A DNA stretch of 64,000 bases from Excoecaria cochinchinensis (GCA_947683425.1 CANTUQ010000070.1:7643501-7707500), one strand, 5' to 3'. Positions 12,591-25,251 are shown, counted from the stretch's first letter. Program-made: numbers and translations. Notes: generated from the letters alone by a model not told the origin.

Positions 12591-13356
12591 TCTTTTACCA
12601 ATTTCCCAGTTTCTAGTATATAATATATTATATTTATTTATTTCTCATACTCTCCCACTTTGACTTTTCCTCTCCTATGTCTTTCACTTTCATTTTTCCT
12701 TTTCACTCTCTCCTCTCCTTTGTCCTTCACTTTCACTTTCCAAATCTTGCACTTGATCATATCTCCTCTGTCCCTATCTTTCACTCGATCTCGCAGTTGA
12801 TCAGATAGCTCTGTCGCTCGATCTCCTTAGCTCCATCGCTTAATCTCCTTAGCTCCGTCGCTCAGTCCCTCGCCTCCCTATAGCTCTCGATCTCACTCAC
12901 CTCCTTCGCTTCTATCGCCTCCTTCACTGCAGTCGCTTCCTTTACCTCCGTCAGACTATTAAGGTTTTTGCTGTGGACCAAAATACTCTTAAATAGCATG
13001 AGAAGCTCTTGTAATGTAAAATTTGTTGTGTGTTTTGCAACTCCGTTTAGTTTTATGAGTTGTATATAAAATTTCTAATATTTGCATATATTTTGGGATA
13101 TTTTGTTTTTAATTTCATGATATTTTGTCAATGTTAAATTTGTTGAATGTGAAGCTACCATCGGGGATGGGGATCCCTATGGGGGACGAGGATCTCTATG
13201 GGGGACGGGGACGGGGACGGGGGAGATTTTCCCCCGCGTTCCTAGCGGGGGCGAGGACCGGAAATCTCGCCCTTGGGCGGGCCAGTAGGTGGGGAGCCAT
13301 TCCCCGCCCCCACCCTACCCCATGATCATCCCTACTTCAATAGGATTGATAACTGA

Positions 13357-14300
13357 TTTTCAAATTTCGTGCAAGCTTGTGCAGAAAAAATTTTCAAATT
13401 TCGTGCAGGCTTGGTCCGAATTTGTCCGATCCCGGCTCGGCCAAAACTAAATCCATCCCAGTCCGGCCTGAACTCGGCCTATACTAATCCGAATCTGGCA
13501 CAACCCGAAGTATATCTAGATTTTATTTATGCTGGATTGTACAGAAAAAAAATTTTAAATTTTGTTTAGGCTCAGCATGAATCCAACCCATCTTGATCTG
13601 GCCTGAACTCGGCTAGTATCAAATCCAATCCGGCCCAATCCGAAATAGGCCTATATTTTATTTATGTAGTTTTGTGCAAAAAAAAATCTTTAAATTTCAA
13701 TTAGACCTAACCCGGTCCTGCCCGAACTCGGTTGAGCTCGGCCCGGGCTAAAATAAGCCTGGATTTTATTTATGCAGGCTTGTACAGAAAAAATTTTCAA
13801 ATTTCATTTAGGCTCGGCCCGAATCTAAACCATCCCCGGCCCTACCCGAACTCGAGCCATCCTGATCCTGCACGAACTCGGCCTATCTCAGCCAGAATCC
13901 GACTCATCCCATCCTAGCTCCGCTCAAACCCAATTCGGCTTGAGCTCGGCTCGTACCAAATCCAACCTAGCCCAATCCAAAATAGACTTGTATTTTATTT
14001 ATGCAGTATTGTGTAAATAAAGAAAATTTTCAAACTCCAGTTAGGCTCGGTTAGAAGCTGACCCATCCCAGTGCGACCTAAACTCAATCAAGCTCAGTCC
14101 AGCCCAAAGTAGGTTTGGATTTTATTTATACAGGTTGTGCAGAAAAAATTTTCAAATTTCATTTTGGCTTATCCCGAATCCAAACCATCCCGGCCCTACC
14201 TGAACCTGACTCATCCTAGTCCAACCCAAACTTGATCCATCCTGATCCTAATCTGGCCTAGCACGAAGTAGGTTCGAATTTTATTTATGCAGAACTATGC
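13357..14300. repeat. Degenerate tandem repeat array
   Basis: Repeated blocks carry the marker TTTTATTTATGCAG, then AAAAAATTTTCAAATTTC, then C-rich text with CCCGAACTCGGC and AATCCGACC. The marker recurs near 13519, 13651, 13762, 13990, 14118 and 14277, giving irregular spacing of roughly 110-230 bp. There is no coding signal. The last unit is also the start of the duplicated segment at 14143. Confidence 0.75.
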
Positions 14301-14951
14301 AGAAAAATTTTTCAAATTTCGTTTAGGTCTAGCCCAAATCCGATCCATCTCGGTTTGGTCTGAACTCTGTCAATTCCATTTAGTATGTTGTAATTGCATC
14401 AAGATTGAATTTTTATTAAAAAAATGAATTAAATGGGTTAATTCACACCGATTAGGCCTATTTTGTGATCCATTTGGGTTATCATGCGCCCATTTGGGCC
14501 ACCATGAAATCCATCTGGCCCAATATGTAGGAAGCTCATGGGTTGATACAATCCATCCAACCTGTTTGGGTATTGACCTATTTATGATCTATCCATTTTT
14601 TACCCTAGCCATTTATGACCTGACCCAAAACCGCCCAATTTTTTTTAAAGGCTATTAAAACAAAAAAGTATATATATTTTTAATGAACATACTAAACATT
14701 GCAGAATTGGGAAATAAAAAAGAAAAGAACACATTAAAAAACTGATCATAAAAAAATTCGTTATTTTAAAAATAGGATAGTTTTAAATTTGAATATTGTT
14801 GAGAGTAGAAAAGATATAATGCCATCAAAATAGAGAATATAATCAAGTGATATGCTCAATAGAACAAAAATTAGACGAAATAGAATACAAATATAATCAT
14901 ACCGCCATAGATTAGGTCACGGTGAAGAGAATCACTCAAATAAAAGACTGT

Positions 14952-16900
14952 CACTGCAAGAATTTAAGGCTTTCCCGACGGAAAGCCAAGATTTTCCGTC
15001 GAGAAATGTAATTGCCGACGGAATGCAATTCCATCGGCAATGTGATCGTAGGCAAAAATTACCGACGGAATTTAATATTTCGTCGGCAATTTTTCCGACG
15101 GAATATTAAATTCCGTCGGTAAATTATCAACGGAATATTAAATTCCGTCAGCAATTTTAAAAAACAAATAAAAAAATTTCAGAATTTCCCTACGGAATTT
15201 AATATTCCGTCGGGAATTTTTTAAAAAAATAAAAAAATTTCAGAAATTTCCTACGGAATTTAATATTCCGTCGGGAATTTTTTAAAAAAATAAAAAAAAT
15301 TCAGAATTTCCCGACGGAATATTAAATTCCGTCGGGAATTTAAAAAAAAAATCAGAATTTCGGTAATTTAAAAAGCACATAAAAAAATTAAATAAAACAA
15401 TAATAACAACAATACAAATTAATAATAATAATTAAGGTACAAATTTTAACAACTGTCTTGGTAAGAGCTAGATGGACAAAATCATTCAAAACATGTTCTT
15501 GAAGAAAATTAGAACTTAGAAGAAACTAAATGTGTGTAATTGCAGTTTCCACATAGTCTATGAACCTCACTGTTAGACGAAAGTTTACTACCAAGTAGCC
15601 TATGTCTTCAACAAAAGAAGTAACTACAATTTCAAGACTAACAGATCCCATCAATGATTAAAAAGAGAACAGAAATCATATATGCAGGATATGGAAAATT
15701 AGAAGTTATTTCATTGAAGATTTAATTTACCCAATCAATTCTCATCATTAACACCTAGAGTGAAGAAACACAAACAATTGACTTTACTGCTCACCTCCTA
15801 TGCCGTCCACAGTTAAAATAGATTGTACAACCACTCCACATGCCTCTGCTAAAGCCATTAGCCCAATAGTAAAAAGACCAATTGAGGTGAATTTGTCAAT
15901 TGTTAGCATTCTTTCTCTATCAACAGGTGACCAACTTTGAGAACTCAATGCACGACTAAGCACATTTGTCTTCCACCGATACAAAAACCATATAAAACCT
16001 AAGCGCAGCCATAACAGCAGCTCAGAAAATAAAAGGAATCAGCTAAATCGCAGTTAAAATAAAGCATGTGCCTTGCTAACCAACTTGAACACAACAGAGC
16101 AAACAATCTGCAAATAGACTGAAGGTCATCAGCAAATTCATTTCAGTAACTAATAAATTGAAGAAAAGGAAAAACTGACAGCATATTAACATCTAAATAA
16201 ATGAATGACAAATACGGATCAATCAAAAACCCTAAACCATTGTTTGAACAAGAAAATGACGAGGAAAAACATAGTGGATAGTCAATTTTTTTCAACAATT
16301 TAATTAAAAGAACAAAGAATACAAACTAAGAGCTAGATTCATATACATTGAAGATTATCAATTACTTTGATTTATTAATTCTTCAAAATTTCCGTAAGCA
16401 ACGAGGAAGAATTTGCTTACCACTACCAGGAGAGGGAGGAGGAGGGGAGGTGGGGCCGGATCGGCGCCGGAGGGCAGGGGGAGGCGCGGATTCGGCCAGT
16501 GGAGCGTTGCCGGAGGTGGGTGGCGGGCAGAAATGGAAAACGGGAGGGAGGGGAGAGGGAGAGGGAGAGGGAGAGGGAGAGAGAGAGAGAGAAGAGAGGA
16601 GTGAGGAATTTAATTGGTATTTACTTTTAGCGACGGATTTTTATTCCGTCGCTAATTTTGAAAATTAAAATTTATTCGCGACGGAGTAAAATAAACCGTC
16701 GGTATTTTTAGCGACGGAAGTTCTGTCCGTCGCTAAAGTTAAAAAATATACTTTTTAACGACGGTATAAGTATCCGTCGCAATTTTTAGCGACGGATTTT
16801 TATTCCGTCGCTAAATGAATAATTCATTTTTATTAATTTTTATTTAGCGACGAATATTTGATTCCGTCGCTAATTTTAGCGACGGATATAAAATTTCCGT
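14952..16900. mobile_element. CACTA-type element E2, right end lost, with captured MSL fragment
   Basis: The left end is CACTGCAAGAA, one change from the CACTACAAGAA terminus. Palindromes of CCGACGGAAT type fill about 14985-15340 and GCGACGGA type fill about 16625-16890. That asymmetric pairing is also seen in E3 and E4. The right terminal repeat is missing: the array stops at 16900 and joins host sequence, and about 12 bases of that host sequence present in copy b are gone. A GC-rich and GA-rich leader (16420-16600) reads leftward, the same orientation as the captured MSL fragment. Confidence 0.8.
15795..16020 (-). pseudogene. Captured exon of an MSL1-like mechanosensitive channel
   Basis: On the minus strand an exon-like block encodes YRWKTNVLSRALSSQSW, then VDRERMLTIDKF, then GLFTIGLMALAEACGVVVQS and ILTV. 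This is the conserved pore-proximal region of plant MscS-like (MSL) channels of organelle membranes, which release ions on membrane tension. The block ends at a GT donor (GGAG/GTGAGC, donor at plus 15793-15794). The next conserved segment, the glycine/alanine pore helix, is absent. Upstream, a reading AAVMAALRF lies in another frame, suggesting a one-base insertion near 15990. It sits inside E2 and is a captured fragment, not a working channel gene. Confidence 0.75.
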
Positions 16901-17001
16901 TTAATTTCTAAGAAAAATAAATAGAAAGACATTGAAGAGATAGACCATGGATACTATATACTTACAATGAGAGTAAGAACAAGATCCATGGGTTGATTAG
17001 A

Positions 17002-17436
17002 GGGTCAATTTCACTCATGGTCACTCAACTTATCACTTATCGCGCAAAAGTAACCGACTTTTTTTTTCTTACTTAAATGTCACTGAACTTTTAACATTAT
17101 TGCACAAAAGTCATGTTGACCGGAATCCGGCGACGACCCTTGCCGGATTGATGACTTTTTTGCAAAAATGTTAAAAGTTCAGTAACATTTAAGTTGAAAA
17201 AAAAAAGTTAATTACTTTTTCGAGATAAATGATAAGTCTAGTGACCGTGAGTGAAATTAATTTAAATGTAGCATTTGTTGAACTTATCAATCCGGCAAGA
17301 GTCGTCGCCGGATTCCGGCCAACATGACTTTTGTGCAATAATGTTAAAAGTTCAGTGACATTTAAGTAAGAAAAAAAAAGTCGGTTACTTTTGCGCGATA
17401 AGTGATAAGTTGAGTGACCATGGGTGAAATCAATCC
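17002..17436. mobile_element. Mutator-like palindromic MITE
   Basis: Long terminal inverted repeats (over 50 bp; ends GGGTCAATTTCAC and GTGAAATCAATCC) surround a short centre with further inverted matches. A 10-bp direct duplication GTTGATTAGA flanks it (16992-17001 and 17437-17446). Copy b of the segmental duplication keeps the empty site near 19230. Long repeats and a 9-10-bp duplication are typical of Mutator-like elements. Confidence 0.88.
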
Positions 17437-17457
17437 GTTGATTAGATCACTTACAAC

Positions 17458-17608
17458 TAGGGGTGTTCAAAATTTGGTTGGGTGGGTTATGATAAAATTT
17501 AAATCAAATTTATATAATATATTTTGTGAAATTATGTATAATTCAACTCCATTTTTCTTCTTAAAAAATCTAATTGTAACCCATCTAACCAATTTTTAAA
17601 TACTTCTA
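17458..17608. mobile_element. hAT-type MITE, 151 bp
   Basis: Ends are TAGGGGTGTTCAAAATTTGG and a complementary ...CCAATTTTTAAATACTTCTA. An 8-bp duplication CTTACAAC flanks it (17450-17457, 17609-17616). The empty site is preserved in copy b near 19250. It has no coding capacity. Confidence 0.9.
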
Positions 17609-17976
17609 CTTACAACAAAAATACCATGTAAAGTGCGTAATGAATCCAATTAGGTCGGGTTTGATAATTGTTAACTCATAATTATTTTAAAATGATTTAA
17701 ATTATTCTAAAATTAGTCCCATTATAATTATAAATTATTTTAAAATAATTACGGATCCTATCTTTAAAATAACGTTTCAGTGTTACAATGGTTTACATTT
17801 AAAAGAGATATCTCATATTCAAAAATTCCCTGTCCTCATCTCATACTCCCTTCTTTTAGTTGGTATCATTTAGATTATTTATTTATTTATTTATTTTTGG
17901 GAACTGGAGCATCATTTATCCTCTTTTTTTATTTTGAATATTTCTACTTGCTATCTTGGTGGGGGCGGCTGCTGCT

Positions 17977-18016
<40 letters not shown>

Positions 18017-18814
18017 CAAAGTGCAAGACAAATTACATGTGTTGTTTCCATTAATAAATCAATTTTAAAGTAATTAATTAACAACTGGTATTTCTCAAAA
18101 ATAGAGAGAAAAAAAAAAACCACGTTGTACAATGGAAGCAGCAATTAAATATAATTTGTTTAGGTTTCATATGGAAAGCAAGTAATGTATTAAAATTAAA
18201 AAGATTGGATGAAACCAAAATTATCAAAGTTGCAATATGCTATGTATAGTTGTAATGATAATAAAAGATTATTGATTTGACATAGGTTCATGACTTTAAA
18301 AAAATTTTAAATTTCATTTTAGCTCGTCCCGAATCCAAACCATCCTGGCCCTACCTGAACTTGACTCATCCTGCTCCGATCCAAACTTGATCCATCCCGA
18401 TCTTAATCTGGCTTAGCAGAAGTAGATTTGAATTTTATTTATATAGAAATGTGCAGAAAAAATTTTCAAATTTTATTTAGGTCCAGCCCAAATCCGATCC
18501 ATCTCGGTCTGACCCGGATTCAATCCATTCCATTTAGTATGTCGTAATTGCATCAATATTGAATTTGTATTAAAAAAAATAAATTAAATGGGTTAACTCA
18601 CACCGATTAGGCCTATTATGTGATCCATTTAGGTTACCATGCACCCATTTGGGCTACCATGCAATCTATCTAGCCCAATACGTAGGAAATCCATGGGTTA
18701 ATCCAAATTCATCCAATCTGTTGGGATATTGGTCCATTTATGATCCGTTCATTTTTTACTCTGGCCATTTATGATCTTGCCTAAAGCCGCCCAATTTTTT
18801 TTTAATGCTAATAA

Positions 18815-18819
<5 letters not shown>

Positions 18820-18868
<49 letters not shown>
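18820..18868. repeat. (TA)n microsatellite
   Basis: An uninterrupted TA run. Copy a has only a short TA stretch at the same place (near 14668), so the run expanded after duplication or contracted in copy a. Confidence 0.9.
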
Positions 18869-18870
<2 letters not shown>

Positions 18871-19732
18871 GAACATACTAAACATAGCATAATTGGGAAA
18901 TAAAAAAGAAAACACATTAAAAAACAGATCATAACAAAATTCGTTATTTTAGAAATAGGATAGTTTTAAATTTGAATATTGTTGAGAGTGGAAAATATAT
19001 AATGCCAAAATAGAGAATATAATCAACTGATATGCTCAATAGAACAAAAATTAGACGAAATAGAATACAAATATAATCAGACCGCCATAGATTAGGTCAC
19101 GGTGAAGAGAATCACTCAAATAAAAGACTGTCCGTGTATTGATTTAATTTCTAAGAAAAATAAAAAGAAAGACATTGAGGAGATAGACCATGGATACTAT
19201 ATACATACAATGAGAGTAAGAACAAGATCCATGGGTTGATTAGATCACTTACAACAAAAATACCATGTAAAGTGCGTAATGAATCCAAATAGGTCGGGTT
19301 TGATAATTGTTAACTCATAATTATTTTAAAATGATTTAAATTATTCTAAAATTAGTCCCATTATAATTATAAATTATCTTTAAAATAACGTTTCAGTGTT
19401 ACAATGGTTTACATTTAAAAAAGATATCTCATATTCAAAAATTCCCTGTCCTCGTCTCATACTCCCTTCTTTTAGTTGGTATCATTTAGATTATTTATTT
19501 ATTTATTTATTTTTGGGAACTGGAGCATCATTTATCCTCTTTTTTTTATTTTGAATATTTCTACTTGCTATCTTGGTGGGGGCTGCTGCTGCTTATAATA
19601 ATAATAATAATAATAATAATACAAAGTGCAAGACAAATTACATGTGTTGTTTCCATTAATAAATCAAAGTAAAGTAATTAATTAACAACTGGTATTTCTC
19701 AAAAATAGAAAAAAAAAACACGTGGTACAATA

Positions 19733-20272
19733 TGTTAAATTTCCTAGATGTAGCGACTCAGTTCAGGTCCAAACTCTCTCCACAATAACCCAAGTGAGGT
19801 TCCAACCCAAAACCAATTGGCTATGGGTGGAGTAGCCCACTTAGTATTATATGTTGAAGGGATTTCTTCTAACTTTCCGATGTGGGATTTCTTTGTCATC
19901 CCAACATTCTCTCCCTCAAACAAAGCCCACAAGATACTTGGCTCTCCCTGAAACCCAACTCATCTCCTCATTTTTTTTTTTTCCACCGGGAGAACTTTTT
20001 CAGTGGGAGCCCATCATAACTTTCTTTTTGGGGAGACCTGCCCGTAACTTTTTTTTTTTTTTTTTGCTCACGCTACTCCGAACCAGGCTCTGATACCATG
20101 TTAAATTTCCTAGATGTAGCGACTCAGTCTAGGCCCAAACCTTCTTCACAATAACCCAAGTGAGGTTCCAACCCAAAACCAATTGGCTATGGGTGGAGTA
20201 GCCCACTTAGTATTATATGTTGAAGGGATTTCTTCTAACTTTCCGATGTGGGATTTCTTTGTCATCCCAACA
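19733..20272 (-). mobile_element. TRIM 1 (miniature LTR retroelement)
   Basis: Two 174-bp terminal direct repeats (19733-19906 and 20099-20272), each TGTT...AACA, enclose only 192 bp. The minus strand has a tRNA-Met primer site (TGGTATCAGAGCC, about 20086-20098) next to the right LTR and a purine tract (GTTTGAGGGAGAGAA) next to the left LTR. A 5-bp duplication CAATA flanks it, and copy a holds the empty site near 18130. It encodes nothing and would depend on another element's enzymes. Confidence 0.94.
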
Positions 20273-20442
20273 CAATATGGAAGTAGAAATTAAATATAAT
20301 TTGTTTAGGTGTCATATGTAAAGCAAGCAATGTATTAAAATTAAAAAGATTGGATGAAACCAAAATTATCAAAGTTGCAATATGCTCTGTATAGTTGTAA
20401 TGACAATAAAAGAATATTGGTTTGACATAGGTTCATTACTTT

Positions 20443-23400
20443 ATTATCCCAACAAATGAAATGCATGAATACTATCCGAACCAACAAGGATAGTTATAAT
20501 TGCAATTTGTTAGTATCCATCAATCATATGCTTTTGTAAAATTAACTATTAATTAATTAAAAACAATATATGTATCCGCATATTATATATAAAATTTAAT
20601 TTTTAGTATATTTTTTATTATATTATAGTATAATTTATATTTATAAATTACATAATGCATTGCATTAATTAAAATCCACCATTAATATTAAGTATATTCA
20701 TTTACATATATGAATAATTTAATTAAATTTTATATATTAATCAATTTGGAATGAGTACGAATAGTGTAAAATCTGGATCTGATTTGAATAGGGTGTTATC
20801 TACTGGCACCCTACATCAATTGCCATTCCTAGCTAAAGCCCCCTTCATGCATTATTTAGGTCTGTCCTTGTCTACAATATATATGTGTGTCTCTGTACAT
20901 ATATATGATTTTGAGATGGATTGTTACCAACCGTCTATATTAGGATAATTATTCTAAAACATGTGTTAATTAAATTGTTCATTGTTTGTAGATAAAAGAA
21001 ATTAAATCGAACAAAAAGAAGAAAAAGCATAAGAATAATGTGTGCACATGTTGTGTATGTACGTAGCCAGTGATGGATCGATGCTAGGATCTCATATTTG
21101 CCGACACTAATTAACTCTACATAGCATTTATGAATTTTCCTAATTACCATTTACCCCATTCTATGAATGTAAATTCACTAAAGAAAGAAAAAGAAATTAT
21201 GTCAAATCAAAACTTATCCAAATGCATTGAATTCCAGTTGTTTTCACAAATCTATAATTAATCCAATTTTCATGTGTTGAAATTCCACCGCTTGCGTGCA
21301 TGAATCTTATTAGACTTATTGTGACTCCAAACTTGTAGTCAAATCACAAACGTATATTTTTCTTTTAAGAATAAAAAACCAAAAAGAAATATGGCGGAGT
21401 CCACAAGTAAAAGTTTTTGGACCATTTAACATTAATTAATTCAGACTATATATTAAGTCATTTTCTAAGCATCCCAATTAAATATGTATTTCAACCTAAT
21501 CACTTCAGAATTAGAAACAGTTAAACTAAAAAGCGACCATTGATGTTACTTTTTATTTTTAATCGAAGACAATTGATGTTACTTGTACGTGTTGTAGTTC
21601 GTTTGAGATAAGATATGACACGTAATTTGACTTTTAGCTTACAGACAAAAATAATCATGTTTCGTTAAAATTAATCATAAAATGTTAGTCGTATCATACC
21701 AACTAAAGTTATGATATTGACTGGAAAGAACAATCTATATTTCAAATTTCATAAAATGAAATACAAAGACCGGTAAGGAAAAGAATTAAATCGAATTCAT
21801 AAATAAATTTTATAAATAAAATTAATATTAAAATGCAATATTGAATAAAAAAAAAGAGAAATTATTTGAAAAACGTAGTTATTAATTATATGTAACAATC
21901 TGATTTATAAAAATAAAATCATAAATTAAATTTAAATTAGAATTTTTCATATCATGATCCCGCCTAATAATTTAAACTTTTAAATTCAATACTTTAATAA
22001 CAACAAGGTAATAATTGATAGTTTAATTGGTAAAAAAAAAAGAAAATCTAAAAGTAAAAAAATAATAACAAGTGCTAGCATATCATGGGATATATATACT
22101 TGGCTATGATGCGTGTCTTGTTTGGTTTGCATTTTCTTGCTTGAGAATGAGATTTGATTCAAGAAGCAATGTGATTATTGATTAGTTAAATAATTGTGTC
22201 CCTTAATCAATTACTACATACATGTTTGACAATAAGAATGATTAATGTTGAATGTTGATAAGTACCAACAAATTAAAGTTATAAAACAATATATTCCTTA
22301 ATTAATAAAATTGTGATTAAATCATGTGCAGGATTAAGAAATTAAGTAAATTACATCTACCAAACTAAAGGATTGACGTCAAGCGAAAAGCACATATATA
22401 ATTCTTTATCTACCTAACCCTATTAAAGGAATTTAGGTATTTGTAAATTAGCTTGCTAGATGCCAGTTGCCAAAATTTGACCCTCATCTATTAATTATTG
22501 TTAATATGCATACTACTAAAATGTTTATTTTAGAGATAAAAAAAAATAAAAAAATATTTTGAATTATGTCTTAAGGTTTTCTTTGATATTTTCATATTAT
22601 TTGCAAAAATATCTATTTAGAATGGATTAATTCATGAAAAAAAAATTATGAATCGAATCAATTATACGTTGGCACACCTGTAAAGATACATAAGAATATT
22701 GCATTTCCATCATATCCTAGCAAAAATAAATTATTAAAAGGAAAAATAACAGTGAATTTGGGATTACCTAAATCTTCTAGATAAATTAAATATGTAGTGA
22801 CTTAATTGATTTGATGTTTTAAAGTTCCTTTTAAAGGGAATCTTTGAGGTTGGTAAGGACTCGGACAAATCATTAATTTCGCACTCCATTAATTAGCTAT
22901 CTTTAATTAAAACCCCATTAGCTAATTGATTTATAATTAAATCATTGACTCGTTTCCGATTCAAAATCAGTTGGCTATTGGAATATTTAAAATTGTCAGG
23001 GTTTGAAGCTTCTTGACATCTTCTGCCATCCCAGCTTAGTCTTTGAATTAAATCATTACATTTATTGTTATATTGCCTAAAACTTTCATTCTGTTTTATT
23101 TTACTTCTAAGTATTATATTTATATATTCTGAAATAAATCAATTATCATTGGCATCAAGTCTTTACCTTGTAGTGCAGTAAGACTCAAGTTTAAATATTT
23201 TTAACCCTACAAAAATAATTCCTTATTAGATATGATCGGCAGAAGTGTGATACGGTGGATTTTTGAGTGAAGAATTGAATCACGACTGAATGCTATGGAC
23301 ATTCATGTACTATTGAATATATTATAAAGATAATCGTATCATTTTTTTTAACACTAATTGGTTTTTAAAAAAAAATGATAAAACGTTCGAAATTTCAATT

Positions 23401-24496
23401 AGTATTAAAGTTGAACTAACATAGTTCGATTTCCAAGATCTAACAATAGTTGTTTCGTAATGGAGATCTAATCGAGAAACCAAGTATATTATATGTGAAT
23501 GTTATACGCATTATCCATAATTAATGCAAATAACTTTTATTTGTAGACATGGAAATATATTATTATTAATTAGCATTTAAATTTATCATATACATGAGAG
23601 AAATCCCAGCTGAAACCCCAACCATAGTTTTGTTCTCAAATCTGATATGATCAAACCAATTAAATTAAACAAAGAACTCATCCAATGATGAATTTGGTCC
23701 ATTCAAGTTGATTTTCAATGCTCTAATTAATATATACTTATATTTCAAAAAAATAAATAAATTAATATATGCATAAGATAACTACGAATAATCTTAATAG
23801 GCAAGTTTTTTAAATTACAATTTGACCCTTTAAAGTTTTTTCTTACAATGTGGGGCCGACATTTTTCATTTCTTGATTCGTCCATATATAATTCAGCCTA
23901 TTCATTCTTCTTGGTCCATATCCTTGTATATAGCGATCAGGAAAATTTAAGGATTAATTTAATTTTCTAATTTCAATTTGATATATATATATATATATAT
24001 ATAAACAAGATACAAACAAACAATTGCTCCCACATGGCACGAGGAAAAAATAGCAATTATAAGCATAGACTAAGATACCATAATTGTGCCATTATCTCAA
24101 AAACTAAAATTATTATGAAGTTCAAAAGATGTGCTCCAAAGCAAATCATGGAAAGGTAACACGATTGGGAAAATGAAAAAATACTAATAATCATAAAAAA
24201 AAAAAAAAAAAATTCAACCTTCTACGTACTCTGGCAATAATGATTAAGCCAGTGTGGTGATAATTGTCAAATCATGAACATACTAATTATTATAATATAT
24301 ATATATTAGTCAGACAGAATCAAAAAGTATCGCCTTTACATAGAAAACACGTTCCGACAATCAAGTAATCACATTTTTCTCAGCGTTGGTTGTTGAAATT
24401 AATTACCCAAGGAATTTCAAGGTTTGAAATTTCCTATTGAATTAGTAAAAACACTTAGTGGAATTAAGTTACTAATTATAATAAACCTGAGTCTTA
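20443..24496. other. AT-rich intergenic region upstream of LAC2
   Basis: No gene was recognised. From 20815 it belongs to the first unit of the laccase-bearing duplication. The part from about 21525 to 23860 has no counterpart upstream of LAC3, which looks like a deletion in that copy. A TA run lies at about 23980-24002. Confidence 0.6.
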
Positions 24497-24504
24497 ATTA
24501 CTAT

Positions 24505-25024
24505 ATGATTAATTACGTCTTTCGTTTTCAAATTTTGAAACTTATAATCAAATAGTCATAATAAAATAATTTGTAATACAAAAATTATTAAATTTTTATT
24601 TTATTTCAATTAAGGTAAAAATGACTGAAAATTAATTTTCTGTTATCAGAGAGCCACGCAAATATGTCATATCATCAGTGATATTTTAAAACGCACCCAG
24701 TCAACATATCATGTGATCTGCCTACATGGAGAAATTGACACGTTAGTAAGGTTTTTTTTTTTTATACAGGTTGGCATGACACGTATACTTACTGATATGT
24801 AAATTTTTTCATGTAGACGGATTACATGACATACTGACTAGGTGTATCATAAAAGATTACTAATGATGTGCCATATTTGTGTAGCCCTCCGGTGATGAAA
24901 AATTAAATTTTCTGTTATTTTTATTTTAATTGAAATAAAATAAAATTTTGATAACTTTTGTATTACAAATTATTTTATTATAACTATTTGATTATAAACT
25001 ACAAAATTATATAACAACAGACCC
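24505..25024. mobile_element. Fold-back MITE upstream of LAC2
   Basis: Sequence at about 24534-24640 (with TAATCAAATAGTCATAATAA) is repeated in reverse complement at about 24890-25010, so the element can fold back on itself. An 8-bp duplication ATTACTAT flanks it (24497-24504, 25025-25032). The paralogous site upstream of LAC3 (near 30820-30830) is empty. It ends about 230 bp before the LAC2 TATA box. Confidence 0.82.
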
Positions 25025-25251
25025 ATTACTATGTGAAAGAATAAGTAGACAAAGATCAACTTTATTAGCTGTTCAAGTTTAATAATCCCACGGTTTTCAT
25101 TATTCTATTTTGACTAATTCATTTGTTTAAAGAATATATTATTTTTTTCTTGTAGCATGTTAGGTTTGCCTTTTTGAATGTTTGTATAATGAGAAATATT
25201 AAAATAAATAAATGGCCATGTAAAGCAACCTAAGAACAAAGGTTTTTCTCC

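Larger units (their letters stand above)
7666..13334. mobile_element. hAT-type element interrupted by Copia A
   Basis: The left end reads TAGAGATGATAACGGG. The reverse complement of the right end reads TAGGGATGATCATGGGG. These are short hAT-style terminal inverted repeats. The element is flanked by a perfect 8-bp duplication CTTCAATA (7658-7665 and 13335-13342), the size expected for hAT transposases. Without Copia A it is just under 1 kb: 7666-7901 plus 12596-13334. Both ends are extremely G/C-rich with runs such as GGGGACGGGGACGGGG. The middle (12660-12960) is pyrimidine-rich. No transposase is encoded. Confidence 0.85.
14143..18297. repeat. Small segmental duplication, copy a
   Basis: The same non-coding sequence recurs at 18298-20442. 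Copy a is longer because it holds E2 (14952-16900), a Mutator-like MITE (17002-17436) and a hAT MITE (17458-17608), all missing from copy b. Landmarks in both copies include the block starting CATTCCATTTAGTATG, the block AATCACTCAAATAAAAGACT and an (AAT)n run. No gene was recognised. Confidence 0.88.
18298..20442. repeat. Small segmental duplication, copy b
   Basis: This is a head-to-tail copy of 14143-18297 lacking E2 and the two MITEs but carrying TRIM 1 (19733-20272). The junction with copy a is at about 18297. No gene was recognised. Confidence 0.88.
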
